From NCBI GenBank assembly GCA_020635205.1, contig JACKAE010000003.1:1-64000 (forward strand): DNA of 64,000 nt, in the 5' to 3' direction. The stretch's first letter is position 1; each line of letters opens with the position of its first letter. The translations under genes and the position numbers were made by a program. Source of the DNA: Ignavibacteria bacterium (lineage in GTDB: Bacteria; Bacteroidota; Ignavibacteria; OLB7). Shown here in pieces: positions 54,566 through 63,941 of the stretch. The notes under the pieces were generated by a model. It was not told the DNA's origin. It saw only the letters and a list, made by a program, of their open reading frames with translations, and made no database searches.

Positions 54566-56005
54566 TTACGAGGCAGTTCCCTCCACTCGCTCCCTTACCC
54601 TCTCCTCAGTTAGGATCGCCGCCGCCGCTGCCATTCGGAGCAGATCATCGCTTACCTCTTGTTTTGGCTCTACCCAGTGTTTTTTCACGTAGCCGGTCGA
54701 GAAATTGCCGGAACGGAAATCTTCGTTTTGCAGTACTGAGCGGCAGAATGGTATGGTGGTTGCCACCCCGGCAATGTGGTAGTTGTCGAGTGCTTCCAAT
54801 GTTTGCGCAATTGCGGCATTACGATCTTCTCCCCAGCAGACGAGCTTTGCAATCATTGGATCGTAGTAGAGGGAGACTTCCATGCCGGGGTAGATCGAAG
54901 ACTCGACTCGGATACCTTCGCCGACAGGCTCACGAAGATCGAATATGCGCCCAATGCTCGGCAGAAAGTTGTCGTATGAATCTTCGGCACAGATACGACA
55001 CTCGATTGCGTGCCCACGCCTCACAATCTCTTCAGTCTTCACCGGAAGTTCCTCACCTCGGGCAACTCTGATTTGCAATTCTACTAAATCCAAACCGGTC
55101 ACCATCTCAGTAACTGGGTGCTCTACCTGCAACCGGGTGTTGACTTCGAGGAAGTAGTAGTTGCCGGAAGAGTCGAGAAGGAATTCAAGTGTTCCAGCAT
55201 TCGTGTAGTTTGCCGCAGCTACAAGTTTCTCAGCACTGGCAAACATCCGCTTCCGCAAATCATCGTCGAGCGCAACCGACGGGGCTTCCTCAACAACCTT
55301 CTGGTGTCGCCGCTGAATTGAACACTCTCGCTCACCGAGCACTAAGATATTTCCCTGCTGGTCAGCCACAACCTGAATCTCGATGTGGCGTGGTTCCTCA
55401 ACGTATTTTTCTACAAAGACCTCATCGTCACCAAAGGCTGTCATCGCTTCACCCTGAGCAGCGCGCAGTCCACTCTCCAGTTCAGAGGCCTCGCGCACAA
55501 CGCGCATTCCCTTGCCACCTCCACCAGCAGCAGCCTTTAACAAGACAGGATAGCCAATCTCCTCGGCAGTCTTCCTCGCCTCTTCCAGCGAAGCAACGCC
55601 GGAAGTTGTTCCCGGCATTACCGGAACACCAGAATCAATTGCGAGACGACGTGCATTTGTTTTGCTGCCAAGATGTTCAATTGCTTCGGGCGAAGGGCCG
55701 ACGAAGGTGATATTAGCTTCTGCACACCGCTTTGCGAAGAGAGCATTTTCGCTGAGGAAGCCGTAGCCGGGATGAATTGCGTCTGCTCCCGACCTCTTTG
55801 CAATGTCGAGCACAGCATCCACTCGGAGATAGGTTTCACCCGGCGTAACTCCCGGCAGTCGATATGCCTCAGTTGCTTCCTGAACGTATGGAGCAGGTGT
55901 GTCGATGTCGGAATAGATCGCCACTGTCTCGATCCCCATCCGCTCAGCCGTTCTGATAATCCGACGAGCTATCTCTCCTCTATTCGCGATAAGTAGTTTC
56001 TTCAT
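54566..56005 (-). CDS. accC: Biotin carboxylase subunit of an acyl-CoA/acetyl-CoA carboxylase
   Basis: 479 residues. ATP-grasp biotin carboxylase: KLLIANRGEIARRIIRTAER at the start, KAAAGGGGKGMRVV near 158, EECSIQRRHQKVVEEAPS-type region (GERECSIQRRHQK) near 232, and VNTRLQVEHPVTEMVTGLDL near 290. It carboxylates biotin on a carrier protein. The C-terminal EPKQEVSDDLLRM is more like propionyl-CoA or pyruvate carboxylase A subunits than E. coli AccC. No accB or carboxyltransferase gene is adjacent, so the partner is elsewhere. The ATG at 56005 is preferred to the TTG at 56014. Confidence 0.88.
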   Translation of the reverse strand: MKKLLIANRGEIARRIIRTAERMGIETVAIYSDIDTPAPYVQEATEAYRLPGVTPGETYLRVDAVLDIAKRSGADAIHPGYGFLSENALFAKRCAEANITFVGPSPEAIEHLGSKTNARRLAIDSGVPVMPGTTSGVASLEEARKTAEEIGYPVLLKAAAGGGGKGMRVVREASELESGLRAAQGEAMTAFGDDEVFVEKYVEEPRHIEIQVVADQQGNILVLGERECSIQRRHQKVVEEAPSVALDDDLRKRMFASAEKLVAAANYTNAGTLEFLLDSSGNYYFLEVNTRLQVEHPVTEMVTGLDLVELQIRVARGEELPVKTEEIVRRGHAIECRICAEDSYDNFLPSIGRIFDLREPVGEGIRVESSIYPGMEVSLYYDPMIAKLVCWGEDRNAAIAQTLEALDNYHIAGVATTIPFCRSVLQNEDFRSGNFSTGYVKKHWVEPKQEVSDDLLRMAAAAAILTEERVRERVEGTAS

Positions 56006-56048
56006 AGATCCCAACGTTCAAAACTGACTCAATACTCAAATTCCGACC

Positions 56049-56076
56049 TTCTACCTCCTACCCTCAACTTTCTATT
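56049..56076. repeat. Degenerate 7-bp periodic tract at the 3' end of mutS2
   Basis: In 7-base steps: TTCTACC, TCCTACC, CTCAACT, TTCTATT. It overlaps the mutS2 stop codon at 56072-56074, as the CTRCTAN tract does at the M32 gene. Weak pattern. Confidence 0.5.
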
Positions 56077-58429
56077 TCAACTCCACAATCGTCACTCCGG
56101 CTCCCCCCTCGGTTAACGCGCCAAGCCTGAAGGTGGCAACGCCCGGATGGTCGCGGAGCAGATCGTGCGTTCGTTGCCGCAAAGCTCCAGTCCCCTTTCC
56201 GTGGATAATCTCCAGTCGGTTAAGCCCGCCATTCATCGCGGCAGTAATTGCGTGATCGATCTCGACGGCAGCCTCTTCGGCATACATGCCTCGCAGATCA
56301 ACTCGTGTGCTCGCCTCGTTTGCGTTCACTACCCCTTCACGCGAGATGTACTCCTTCTTCCGCTTCTCTGAACGAGTTACTTTCTCAAGCTCAGAAATAT
56401 GGGAGCGCATCCTGAGTGGGCCGAACTGCACCACGACATTCCCTCCCTCGTCCGGCTCAACTTGAATCTCCCCAACTTCTTGCCCACCTTTCAGCTTTAC
56501 TCCATCCCCCTTCTGGAACTCTTTCTCCAGACTCTTCTCCTCCTTCTCCCTCTCCTCAACCATTGTCTTCTTCGTCTCCTCGATCGTGCGCCGCATCTCT
56601 TTCACACTCTCCTTCGATGCACCGGAACGAATCTCACGCAGAGTGTTCTCAATCAGACTGTTCGCGCTAACAAGTTTTGCCTGCGCCTCTTCACGTGCAG
56701 CGTTGATAATCTCCTGTCGCTTCGCTTTAAGCGTGTCCCGTTCTTGGTGAAGTGTTGTGCGAACTTCCTCAGCCTCCTGCAATGCTTTTTGGTGCTCAGC
56801 TTCCAACAGTCGTGTCTCTTGGAGTGTTGTCTCAAGTTGCTCGATCAACCCGGTCAACTCATTCCGTTCTTCTCCGAGATAGGAGCGAGCAGAGTCGATA
56901 ATCGTAGGATCGAAGCCGAAACGTGCCAACAACTCGAAGGCGTAACTGTTGCCGGGAACGCCAACCAACAGTCGGTAGGTAGGTGAGAGTGTGTCGGTGT
57001 CGAACTCCATACCAGCGTTTGCCACACCATCATTTTGGTAGGCGTAGACTTTCAAGGCGCTGTGGTGGGTAGTTGCCAGAACAATTGCTCCCTTCGCGAG
57101 AAGTCGATCGAGGATAGCCGCAGCAATTGCTGCCCCTTCATCTGGATCAGTCCCAGTCCCAAGTTCGTCGAGCAGGACGATGTCTCCCTGCTGAACACTC
57201 TCCATGATTCCCTTCACCCGCGTCATGTGGGCACTGAAGGTGGAGAGATCGTTCTCCACAGATTGTCTGTCGCCGATGTCGCTGAAGAGTGCAGCCGGGT
57301 GGACAATACATCGCTTTGCTGGAGGATGGATTCCAGTGAGAGCCATCATCGTTGCCAAACCCAACGTCTTGATTGCAATCGTCTTGCCACCTGCGTTCGG
57401 ACCGGAGATAATCACGCAGTGATTTGCCCTATCGAACTCAATCGACATTGGAACAACTTGATTGAGTCGAATCTGCAGGAGAGGGTGGCGTGCATCCTCT
57501 AAGAGAAGGTCTTTCCCCTCACGAATCTCCGGCTCGATACAATCGAATTCCTCCGCATAGCGTGCCCGGGCGACAATCGAGTCGAGAAGCTGCAGACGCC
57601 AAACCGACTCACGGAACTCCTCGGCCTCACCACCAAGCTCAGCAGTCAGCGTTCGCAGAATGCGCTCTACCTCACGCCGCTCGGCAAACGTCAACTCGGC
57701 AATCTCGTTGTTCATGTCGAAAATCTCTGCCGGTTCCAAGTAGACTGTAGAACCGGTGTTCGACTCGCCGTGAATGATACCCGGAATTTTCCGCTTGTAC
57801 TCAACACGAACGGGGAGAACAAGTCGACCTTCACGGAGAGTGACATACTCTTCAGTCAACAGCTCATCTTCGGCTACTCGTCGGAGAATCTTACCGAGCC
57901 GCTCACGCAGTGCACCAGACTTAGAAATGATTTCGCGACGGATATTGAAGAGATCGCGCGAGGCGGTATCCTTCACATTGCCGTTGTCGTCAATCGCGTC
58001 GGCGATATGTTTCTCAAGAATTCTACTGGTGTGAATGCCGCCAGTTAACTCCCCCAACAGCGGAGCGAATTCCGAACGAGAGGCAAAGAAGTCGTGAACT
58101 TGTCGAAAGCCGAGAATCGTGGTGTAGACAGCGTATAGATCTTCGCCACCAAGCCACGCCCCCGACGTTTTGGAGAGTGTTAAGGCCGGCCTAATATCGT
58201 AGACCCCATCTATCGGCACACGCTCATCCCGAACCAAGACGCTCCGAGCCTCCCCTACCATTCGGGTCTCACGACGAATTGCCTCGACCTCAGACATCGG
58301 TCGAGCGTCGATAATGTGCTCGACACCGAGTGAGGATGAAGCATAGCCGGCAATATGCTCGAGGATTCGGGCATACTCCAGTTGTTCGAGACTCGATTCA
58401 ATCAATCCGTTTCGTTCTTCCCCTTTCAC
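56072..58429 (-). CDS. mutS2: Endonuclease MutS2
   Basis: 785 residues. MutS-like core without mismatch-recognition domain; Walker A in ISGPNAGGKTIAIKTLG near 342; Walker B/D-loop LLDELGTGTDPDEGAA near 425; a coiled coil (about 530-640: LLEAEHQKALQEAEEVRTTL); and a C-terminal Smr nuclease domain with VDLRGMYAEEAAVEIDHAI and LEIIHGKGTGALR. Members suppress recombination or, as shown in some bacteria, rescue collided ribosomes. The GTG start overlaps the stop of the YqeY gene (GTGA). The Smr DLR and HGKG motifs are intact. Confidence 0.94.
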   Translation of the reverse strand: MKGEERNGLIESSLEQLEYARILEHIAGYASSSLGVEHIIDARPMSEVEAIRRETRMVGEARSVLVRDERVPIDGVYDIRPALTLSKTSGAWLGGEDLYAVYTTILGFRQVHDFFASRSEFAPLLGELTGGIHTSRILEKHIADAIDDNGNVKDTASRDLFNIRREIISKSGALRERLGKILRRVAEDELLTEEYVTLREGRLVLPVRVEYKRKIPGIIHGESNTGSTVYLEPAEIFDMNNEIAELTFAERREVERILRTLTAELGGEAEEFRESVWRLQLLDSIVARARYAEEFDCIEPEIREGKDLLLEDARHPLLQIRLNQVVPMSIEFDRANHCVIISGPNAGGKTIAIKTLGLATMMALTGIHPPAKRCIVHPAALFSDIGDRQSVENDLSTFSAHMTRVKGIMESVQQGDIVLLDELGTGTDPDEGAAIAAAILDRLLAKGAIVLATTHHSALKVYAYQNDGVANAGMEFDTDTLSPTYRLLVGVPGNSYAFELLARFGFDPTIIDSARSYLGEERNELTGLIEQLETTLQETRLLEAEHQKALQEAEEVRTTLHQERDTLKAKRQEIINAAREEAQAKLVSANSLIENTLREIRSGASKESVKEMRRTIEETKKTMVEEREKEEKSLEKEFQKGDGVKLKGGQEVGEIQVEPDEGGNVVVQFGPLRMRSHISELEKVTRSEKRKKEYISREGVVNANEASTRVDLRGMYAEEAAVEIDHAITAAMNGGLNRLEIIHGKGTGALRQRTHDLLRDHPGVATFRLGALTEGGAGVTIVELK

Positions 58430-58881
58430 GCCCCTATATCTCCTGAGAGTACCTGACGAACAATCGCCTGAACGCGACCCCCATCCGCACGCCCTTTCAG
58501 TTCACTCATCGCCTTCGGCATCACGTTTTTAAAGTCATCAATTCCACTTGCTCCCACTTCACCTGCAATTCGCTTCACCACCTCCTCGATCTCCTGATCT
58601 GTCATCTGCTTCGGTAAATAGTCTTCAAACACAGCAAGCTCGGATCGTTCCTTCTCGGCAAGATCCTCCCGTCCAGCAGTTGAGAACTGCTCTACGGCAT
58701 CTTTGCTCATCTTCGCCTGCTTCTGAATTGCCTTCAGTTCATCCTCCTCGCTCACCTCAGCACCTGATTTCTGCAACTGAAGTAGTGCTGCACGCAATGT
58801 CCTGAGGGCAGCAACGCGCTTGGCGTCTCCCCCCTTCATTGCAACCTTCATATCTTCAACAATTCTCTCTGATATTTTCAT
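58426..58881 (-). CDS. GatB/YqeY-domain protein
   Basis: 151 residues, the usual YqeY length: ERIVEDMKVAMKGGDAKRVA, ALRTLRAALLQLQKSG, EEVVKRIAGEVGASG and a C-terminal GRADGGRVQAIVRQVLSG. It resembles the tail of GatB, which binds tRNA during Glu-tRNA amidation, but the free-standing protein's role is not known. The ATG at 58881 is chosen; the open frame runs 51 codons further into the promoter region and is not coding-like. The mutS2 start overlaps its stop, so the two are coupled. Confidence 0.92.
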   Translation of the reverse strand: MKISERIVEDMKVAMKGGDAKRVAALRTLRAALLQLQKSGAEVSEEDELKAIQKQAKMSKDAVEQFSTAGREDLAEKERSELAVFEDYLPKQMTDQEIEEVVKRIAGEVGASGIDDFKNVMPKAMSELKGRADGGRVQAIVRQVLSGDIGA

Positions 58882-59094
58882 AGTTTCAACCGTAATGTTA
58901 GAATCCTTGAGGAGGTAGATTGTGGATGATAGAATGTTGGGGTTCCTCCACGCTATACCCCACGTTCTCCCCCTCTCGTTAATAGTGTTGGGCAATGTAG
59001 AATCTCGTAGATAACGTAGGTGTAGAATGCCCACCTCTCCATCTACTACCTTCTACTTACGTTATCAGCCGACAAAATTACCAATTCCAAACCG

Positions 59095-59994
59095 ATGAAG
59101 CGCGTTCTTTCACTGTTACCAAGCACAACGGAAATCGTTTACGAACTCGGCAGAGAGGATTCTCTGGTTGGAGTTACTCACGAATGTGATTTTCCCGACG
59201 AGGCAAAGAGAAAGCCGCAGGTGACCTCTGCAAAAATTCATCCCGAAATGGAGAGCAAAGTGATCGACCAACTTGTCCGAGAACAGCTCGACGATTCGGG
59301 AACACTCTACACTCTCGACATGAACCTTGTCCGCAAACTGAAGCCAGAAGTTGTCTTAACACAGCAACTCTGTACAGTCTGCGCAGTTGGGTTTGAGACC
59401 GTGCAGAAAGCAATGCTCTCTCTACCTGAACCACCAGAGGTGGTAAACATTGAACCGAAAAGTCTGGAAGAAGTTTTCGACTCTGTTCATCAGATTTCTC
59501 AACTGATTGGGTGTGAAGAGATCGGAAGAATCCTTTCAGATACCCTTCGCTCTTCGTTCAACTCAATTAAGAAAGCTGACTCTCCGCGTGTTCTCTTTCT
59601 CGAGTGGCTGATACCACCATTTTCAGCCGGACATTGGATGCCGGAACTGGTAATTGGTGCTGGAGGAATTCCAATCTTAGCAAATCCCAGCTCACACTCG
59701 CGCCAGCTTTCGTGGGAACAGATTCGGAGTGAAGATTTCGATGTACTCGTCATCTCATGCTGTGGCTTCAGCGTTGAGCGGGCAATGCTGGATATAGAAG
59801 AATCTGAAGAGCTACAACATATCCTCGCCGAACGCCCTTCACTTCAACTTATCATCTTCGACGGCAACCATTTCTTCAGTCGTCCAGGACCACGTCTCGT
59901 AGAGAGTGCAAGACTCCTCGCAGAAGCGCTGAGGGGAACCTCTCCCGAGAATGTCAACTCTTCGATTCCCTTTCCTTATCGGCTTGTTCGGTAG
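59095..59994 (+). CDS. Cobalamin/Fe3+ substrate-binding-like protein without signal peptide (BtuF family)
   Basis: 299 residues of the class III periplasmic-binding fold (BtuF/FecB-like): VLSLLPSTTEIVYELGRED at the start, VGVTHECDFPDEAKRKPQVT near 22, VVLTQQLCTVCAVGF near 90 and VLFLEWLIPPFSAGHWMPEL near 165. It starts directly with the domain and lacks a signal peptide or lipobox, like the widespread cytoplasmic group annotated as cobalamin-binding proteins. The real ligand is unproven. No transporter genes adjoin. The gene is divergent from yqeY-mutS2. Confidence 0.85.
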   Translation: MKRVLSLLPSTTEIVYELGREDSLVGVTHECDFPDEAKRKPQVTSAKIHPEMESKVIDQLVREQLDDSGTLYTLDMNLVRKLKPEVVLTQQLCTVCAVGFETVQKAMLSLPEPPEVVNIEPKSLEEVFDSVHQISQLIGCEEIGRILSDTLRSSFNSIKKADSPRVLFLEWLIPPFSAGHWMPELVIGAGGIPILANPSSHSRQLSWEQIRSEDFDVLVISCCGFSVERAMLDIEESEELQHILAERPSLQLIIFDGNHFFSRPGPRLVESARLLAEALRGTSPENVNSSIPFPYRLVR

Positions 59995-60003
59995 AGAGAT
60001 TTT

Positions 60004-60075
60004 ACCACAAAGAACACCAAGAAATCTTCTCTCTGCCTTTGCGTACTTCTACCCCTTTGCGCCATTGCGTGATTC
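60004..60075 (+). repeat. Dispersed CACCAAG-type intergenic repeat, copy 5, with CTTTGCG units
   Basis: ACCACAAAGAACACCAAG is followed by repeated units GCCTTTGCG, CCCCTTTGCG and CCATTGCG. The same kind of short-period phrase is found at 6.3, 36.1, 50.6 and 52.2 kb. It lies 10 bases after the cobalamin-binding-like gene. Confidence 0.7.
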
Positions 60076-60082
60076 CAATAAA

Positions 60083-60118
60083 ACAAAGGGGAGACACCGG
60101 AACGGCATCTCCCCTTTG
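60083..60118 (-). terminator. Terminator of the atp operon
   Basis: A hairpin downstream of the atpG stop on the minus strand: AAAGGGGAGA and TCTCCCCTTT form a 10-bp stem, extended by CCG/CGG past a 2-base mismatch, followed by GTTTTATTGG. The T-run is modest but position and strength fit. Confidence 0.8.
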
Positions 60119-60148
60119 CATATCTATTGAGATAACTTCCAGTCTCTT

Positions 60149-61039
60149 CTATCCATTCAGAGCATTTGCTCCGGAAACGATTTCGAGAATTTCCGTTGTG
60201 ATCGCATCTTGGCGTGCCTTGTTGTACTCCAACTTCAGGTCGCGGGCGAGATCTCTTGCATTCCGCGTCGCGTTGTCCATTGCAGTCATTCGTGCCCCCT
60301 GTTCGGCAGCGTTCGACTCCAACAGTGCATTCCACATCTGCGTGTTCAGGTTCTTCGGAATCAATGCGTTTAGCAATTCAACAGAAGAAGGCTCGAAGAT
60401 ATACTCGATGTTGTAGCCTGCGCCAGTCTTCTCATGTTCTTCGCCAACAATCGGCTCAACAGGAAGGAACTGGTTCACGGCAATCTCCTGACGAATCACG
60501 GAGCGGAACTCGTTGTAGATCAGCTCTACTCGGTCATAATGCCCCTCCAAGAACTTGTCCTGCACTTGGTTGACAATCTGTTGTGCAACCGTAAAGTTGA
60601 GGTCGTTGAAGATGCCGGGATATTTCCCAACAACGTTGTAGCCTCTCTTTGCAAAGAACTCAACCGACCGTTTACCAACGCAGATCAGTTCTACAGCTCC
60701 GGCTTTATTCAAATCAGCGTAGGTCTTATCAACCCGATTTTGAGCAGCTTTCAGCACATTACTGTTGAAAGGGCCGCAAAGACCGCGGTCGGCTGCAACA
60801 ACAATGATTCCAACCCTGTGGGTTTCACGTTGTTCGAAGAATGGACTGATAGCACTGTCCATTGCGTCGGCGAGGTGACCGAGAATCTCGCGGAGCTTCT
60901 CCCCATACGGTCTGGCCTGAACGATTGCATCCTGCGCACGACGGAGCTTCGCCGCAGCAACCATTTTCATTGCCTGCGTGATTTTCGCGGTGTTTTGCAC
61001 ACCACGAATACGACTCCGGATTTTTCTGTACTGTGCCAT
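60149..61039 (-). CDS. atpG: ATP synthase F1 gamma subunit
   Basis: 296 residues. The rotor shaft of F1. The N-terminal YRKIRSRIRGVQNTAKITQA with MKMVAAAKLRRAQ, the middle GLCGPFNSNV segment and the C-terminal ARMTAMDNATRNARDLARDL are the standard gamma motifs. It lies 19 bases after atpA and is the last gene before a terminator; atpD and atpC do not follow, so beta and epsilon must be encoded elsewhere. Confidence 0.96.
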   Translation of the reverse strand: MAQYRKIRSRIRGVQNTAKITQAMKMVAAAKLRRAQDAIVQARPYGEKLREILGHLADAMDSAISPFFEQRETHRVGIIVVAADRGLCGPFNSNVLKAAQNRVDKTYADLNKAGAVELICVGKRSVEFFAKRGYNVVGKYPGIFNDLNFTVAQQIVNQVQDKFLEGHYDRVELIYNEFRSVIRQEIAVNQFLPVEPIVGEEHEKTGAGYNIEYIFEPSSVELLNALIPKNLNTQMWNALLESNAAEQGARMTAMDNATRNARDLARDLKLEYNKARQDAITTEILEIVSGANALNG

Positions 61040-61058
61040 TCTCTTCTACACTCTTCTT

Positions 61059-62627
61059 CTATACTGCTGCCAATTCCTGCTCTGTCACGCTAAACCCTGC
61101 CGCGAAGTCAGTCAACGTTTTGTCCAGCATTGTCGTAATCGCCTCGTTCAACGTCTTCTCGCTGGCAAGTTTCGGCAGGAGACTTGGTTCCTTCATCTTC
61201 ACATATTCTAAGTACTCTTGCTCGAAACGCTTTACGTCAACCAACGGCACTTTGTCGAGGTATCCACTTGTTCCAGCGTAAATCACCGCAACTTGCTCCT
61301 CAACAGGCATCGGCACATACTGCTTCTGCTTCAACAACTCTACAAGACGCGACCCCCGGAGAAGCAACTGCTGTGTTGACTTATCGAGATCGGATCCGAA
61401 CTTTGCGAAGGCTTCAAGTTCGCGGTACTGAGCAAGGTCCAGCTTCAACGTACCGGAGATTTTCTTCATCGCCTTAATCTGTGCGTTACCACCTACTCGG
61501 GATACGGAAATACCGACATCGATAGCTGGACGAACACCGGCGTTGAAGAGACCCGGAAGGAGATATATCTGACCGTCAGTGATTGAAATTACGTTTGTCG
61601 GAATGTATGCCGACGGATCGCTCTCCTGCGTCTCGATAACTGGCAACGCAGTCAACGAACCACCACCATACTCTTTGTCGAGCTTTGCAGCACGCTCCAG
61701 AAGACGGGAGTGGAGATAGAAAACATCACCCGGATATGCTTCGCGACCGGGAGGACGGCGAAGAAGAAGTGAAATCTGGCGATAGGCTGCCGCTTGCTTC
61801 GTAAGATCGTCGTAAACTGCCAGAGCGTGGCGACCTGAGTCGCGGAAGTACTCACCCATTGCAGCACCTGAGTAAGGGGCGATAAACTGAAGCGGAGCTG
61901 GGTCAGAAGCACCAGCAACGATAACAGTTGTGTAGTCCATTGCCCCGTACGTAGTCAACGTCTGCACCACGTTGGCAACAGTAGAAGCCTTCTGGCCGAT
62001 GCTGACGTAGAAGCAGAAAACTGGGTCGATACCGAGTTCCTTAGCTTCAGGTGTGTGGGTAAATTTCTGGTTGATGATTGCATCGATGGCCACGGCGGTC
62101 TTGCCAGTCTGGCGGTCACCGATAATCAGCTCGCGCTGTCCGCGGCCAATCGGGATCATGGCGTCGATTGCCTTCAATCCAGTTTGCAGTGGCTCTGTTA
62201 CTGGATAGCGCGAGATAACACCCGGAGCTTTTCGCTCGATTGCTAATGAGTGTGGTGTGTCGATCGGTCCACGTCCGTCCAGCGGAATGCCGAGCGGATT
62301 GACAACACGACCGAGCAAAGCCTCTCCCACAGGAATCTGTGCGACCTTACCAGTACGCTTTACGGTGTCCCCTTCCTTGACAAGTTTATCATCACCGAAG
62401 AGAATCACACCGACATTATCTTCTTCAAGGTTAAGCGCCATTCCCATGACGCCGTTCGGGAATTCTACCAGCTCGGAAGCAAGAACGTTCGCCAGACCGT
62501 AGACGCGGGCAACACCGTCACCGACCTCGAGGACGGTTCCGACATCAAACACGTCGACTTCACTGTCGAACCCTGACAATTGCTTGCGAAGAATCGCCGA
62601 TACTTCATCCGGACGGACTTCTACCAT
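61059..62627 (-). CDS. atpA: ATP synthase F1 alpha subunit
   Basis: 522 residues. Walker A GDRQTGKTAVAIDAI near 171, the alpha-specific arginine finger region VISRVGGNAQIKAM near 375, LRRPPGREAYPGD and the ISITDGQIYL region. The N-terminal VRPDEVSAILRKQLSGFD binds delta. Non-catalytic nucleotide site in the F1 hexamer. ATG preceded by GAAGAA. Ordinary. Confidence 0.98.
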   Translation of the reverse strand: MVEVRPDEVSAILRKQLSGFDSEVDVFDVGTVLEVGDGVARVYGLANVLASELVEFPNGVMGMALNLEEDNVGVILFGDDKLVKEGDTVKRTGKVAQIPVGEALLGRVVNPLGIPLDGRGPIDTPHSLAIERKAPGVISRYPVTEPLQTGLKAIDAMIPIGRGQRELIIGDRQTGKTAVAIDAIINQKFTHTPEAKELGIDPVFCFYVSIGQKASTVANVVQTLTTYGAMDYTTVIVAGASDPAPLQFIAPYSGAAMGEYFRDSGRHALAVYDDLTKQAAAYRQISLLLRRPPGREAYPGDVFYLHSRLLERAAKLDKEYGGGSLTALPVIETQESDPSAYIPTNVISITDGQIYLLPGLFNAGVRPAIDVGISVSRVGGNAQIKAMKKISGTLKLDLAQYRELEAFAKFGSDLDKSTQQLLLRGSRLVELLKQKQYVPMPVEEQVAVIYAGTSGYLDKVPLVDVKRFEQEYLEYVKMKEPSLLPKLASEKTLNEAITTMLDKTLTDFAAGFSVTEQELAAV

Positions 62628-62682
62628 TATTCTTCAGCCGTTACTCGTTAGTGTGTATTATGAATTTCTAAAATAGTCTGCG

Positions 62683-63246
62683 TTAGAGTGTGGGTGTCCA
62701 CAAGTGAGCTTCTTCAGCTAAGGTTTCGTGGAGCCGCACCAACTGGCGACGGACAGAGGCATCGATCATCAGATCGTCGATCCGCGCAGTGAAGCCTCCA
62801 ATCAGGCTTTTATCTACGCGATACTTTGCGCTGATTGTCTGCCCAGTCATCTTCGTCAGTTTCGTCTCGATCTGCCCTTTCAGCCCGTCGTTCAACTCAA
62901 TTGCGCTGACAACATTAGCTGTTGCAATGCCTCGTTCGAGATTGAGTTGTTTGTGGAAAGAGATTGTCGTGCCGTACAGAATCCCGGAACGCCCCTTCTT
63001 AGCCAAGAGCACCAAGAAACGGAGAACAGCTTCACTCACCTTCTCTTGAAAAATTTCCTGAAGGAGCGCAGCCTTCTTCTCAACCGCTATTGTCGGTCTG
63101 GAAAGAAGGTTCTTTAACTCGCTGGAGTTTTCGATTGCGTACTGCAACGTCTTGAAATCCTCCTCAACAGTAGGAAGGATATTCAATTCTCTGGCGATTT
63201 CGAGCATCGCCTTTGCGTATCGATGTGAGGCTCTGGTTTCAATCAT
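62683..63246 (-). CDS. atpH: ATP synthase F1 delta subunit
   Basis: 187 residues. The stator subunit linking F1 to Fo: ASHRYAKAMLEIARELN at the N-terminus and the C-terminal VDKSLIGGFTARIDDLMIDA, which carries the conserved IGG..R..D pattern. A purine-rich GAGAGAGGAAGG precedes the ATG. It lies 55 bases upstream of atpA and 27 bases downstream of atpF. Confidence 0.94.
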   Translation of the reverse strand: MIETRASHRYAKAMLEIARELNILPTVEEDFKTLQYAIENSSELKNLLSRPTIAVEKKAALLQEIFQEKVSEAVLRFLVLLAKKGRSGILYGTTISFHKQLNLERGIATANVVSAIELNDGLKGQIETKLTKMTGQTISAKYRVDKSLIGGFTARIDDLMIDASVRRQLVRLHETLAEEAHLWTPTL

Positions 63247-63273
63247 TGTGCGTGCCTTCCTCTCTCAACGGAA

Positions 63274-63765
63274 TTAGTTCGTCACTTCGGCAGCTTCGTT
63301 TAGGTAAGCCTCGACAAGGCGTTCCCCACTCTCCTGATTGAGCGATTCTTTCAGGATCTTCTCAGAAGCGTTCACCGCAAGCGTAGCAACTTCTGCACGC
63401 AGTTGGTTCATCGCCTCCTTCTTGCTCCGGTCGATCTCGGACTTCGCCCGATCGATTAATGTGCGAGCTTCCTCATCTGCCTTGCCCATTGCATCGTCCC
63501 GAACCTTCTGGGCATACTCCCGACTTTCACGGAGAAGTTCTTGTGCTTCAGCTTCGGCTTGTGCCATTGCCTGACGGTTGTCGGCGATAAGCTGTTTTGC
63601 CTCTTCGCGTGCTCTTTCAGCCTGCTCGATAGCATCGTTAATCGTCGTCTCTCTCTTCTCTAACGACTGTGTGATGGACTTCCACCCAAGTTTTGTTAGA
63701 ACTAAGAGAAGGATAACGAAGTTGATGATGGTCCAAAGAATAGGACCGACGTTAATATCAACCAT
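63274..63765 (-). CDS. atpF: ATP synthase Fo subunit b
   Basis: 163 residues. One N-terminal membrane segment (PILWTIINFVILLLVLTKLG, 8-27) followed by a long charged helix (EQAERAREEAKQLIADNRQA, EAEAQELLRESREYAQKV) that dimerises as the peripheral stalk. Typical length and pattern. ATG start. Confidence 0.95.
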   Translation of the reverse strand: MVDINVGPILWTIINFVILLLVLTKLGWKSITQSLEKRETTINDAIEQAERAREEAKQLIADNRQAMAQAEAEAQELLRESREYAQKVRDDAMGKADEEARTLIDRAKSEIDRSKKEAMNQLRAEVATLAVNASEKILKESLNQESGERLVEAYLNEAAEVTN

Positions 63766-63878
63766 GATTTCAGATAGTGAACGTGATGGGTCAGCTTCTC
63801 CCCATCAACCTGTTTCTCTACAATTGATTCCCTGTCAACTGACTTCTTATCAACGCTCCCCCCTTGCCGATGTGAATA

Positions 63879-63911
63879 AGCGGTCTGCCAGTGTATTGCC
63901 GACAGACCGCT
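63879..63911. other. Hairpin between atpE and atpF
   Basis: AGCGGTCTG (63879-63887) pairs with CAGACCGCT (63903-63911) over a 15-base loop, inside the 176-base gap between atpE and atpF. No T-tract follows on the operon strand, so it looks like an mRNA processing or stability element rather than a terminator. It could set the high c-subunit expression, by inference from other atp operons. Confidence 0.6.
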
Positions 63912-63941
63912 CGATTCAAAAAGAACAGTTCTGTCGTCGCC

